A DNA stretch of 6,772 nt, taken from Cyanobium sp. (lineage in GTDB: Bacteria > Cyanobacteriota > Cyanobacteriia > PCC-6307 > Cyanobiaceae). The stretch lies in contig BJHC01000076.1 of assembly GCA_014191535.1 (NCBI GenBank), positions 1 through 6,772 on the forward strand, given 5' to 3'. The notes beneath the pieces were generated by a model. It was not told the DNA's origin and did no database searches. It was given only the letters and a program-made list of their open reading frames with translations. Both the position numbers and the translations under genes were made by a program. Positions 6,587 to 6,772 of this stretch are shown piece after piece. Within the stretch, counting starts at the first letter, position 1. Each line of letters starts with the position of its first letter.

Positions 6587-6772
6587 TTGAGCGATTCCCC
6601 CCGTCCCGCCGTTCTGATCAGCGGCGCCTCCCGCGGCATCGGTGCCGCCACCGCCCGCCAGTTCGCAACCGCCGGCTACGACCTGCTGCTGCTGGCCCGC
6701 AGCGGTGCCGAACTGGAGGCCCTGGCCAGCGAGTTGCGCCCCCTGGGCAGCCGCGTGGAAACCTGCTGCCTG
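6587..6772 (+). CDS. Short-chain dehydrogenase/reductase (SDR), 5' part only
   Basis: The first 62 codons are visible and the right edge cuts the rest; SDR proteins usually have about 230-260 residues. The N-terminus reads SDSPRPAVLISGASRGIGAA, with the Rossmann dinucleotide motif SGASRGIG at about residues 12-19 (Gly13, Gly17, Gly19), usually TGxxxGIG. It continues with LLLLARSGAELEALASEL, where the Arg after beta-strand 2 suggests NADP(H) preference. No ATG lies in frame between the accA stop and the motif; TTG 6587 is the only sensible start, 19 bases after accA. The substrate cannot be told from this fragment. In related picocyanobacteria I recall an SDR at this place, often followed by folE. 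Co-transcription with accA is likely from the spacing. Confidence 0.88.
   Translation, partial: MSDSPRPAVLISGASRGIGAATARQFATAGYDLLLLARSGAELEALASELRPLGSRVETCCL

Noticed and set aside
1..6772. HIP1 octamers, CRISPR repeats, tRNA genes or insertion sequences
   Set aside because: By eye no intact GCGATCGC was found, only near matches such as GCGATCGA at 1507 and GCGATCGG near 2508. No spaced direct repeats, cloverleaf or transposase were seen.

Overview
The window is about 70% G+C, densely coded, and reads as chromosome from a high-GC picocyanobacterium of the Cyanobium / Synechococcus type. Three things point there: a Tab2/Atab2 family protein, known only from oxygenic phototrophs; the cyanobacterial alkane pair ado-aar; and an aar-accA-SDR order I recall from Prochlorococcus and marine Synechococcus. 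By eye I found no intact HIP1 octamer (GCGATCGC), which also fits picocyanobacteria. The genus-level call is inference.

Left arm, minus strand, reading right to left from about 2766 to beyond base 1: an S1-domain RNA-binding protein (Rps1b/Nbp1-like) with an unusual disordered, coiled-coil N-terminal extension; a Tab2/Atab2 (DUF1092) RNA-binding protein; and PgeF, the former laccase-domain family, cut by the left edge. The stop and start of the first pair overlap by 4 bases (ATGA) and of the second pair by 8 bases, so this looks like one translationally coupled operon. Two RNA-binding proteins linked to translation sit together in it.

A 65-base divergent spacer (2767-2831) separates this operon from the right arm.

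Right arm, plus strand: a creatininase-family metallohydrolase with a good ribosome binding site; ado (aldehyde deformylating oxygenase); aar (long-chain acyl-ACP reductase); accA (acetyl-CoA carboxylase carboxyltransferase alpha subunit); and the first 62 codons of a short-chain dehydrogenase/reductase with an apparent TTG start, cut by the right edge. AccA helps make malonyl-CoA for fatty-acid synthesis. AAR reduces the resulting acyl-ACP to fatty aldehyde, and ADO converts the aldehyde to alkane plus formate. The cluster therefore covers a supply step and both steps of hydrocarbon production. The role of the creatininase homologue is unknown.

All key catalytic residues I could check in these enzymes are present and no frameshift was seen. 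I found no mobile element, CRISPR array, tRNA or rRNA. The system is mostly known. The less ordinary points are the S1-Tab2 coupling, a Tab2 C-terminal motif reading WIL rather than WLL, a shared motif in the ado and aar leaders, and the near absence of Shine-Dalgarno sequences.
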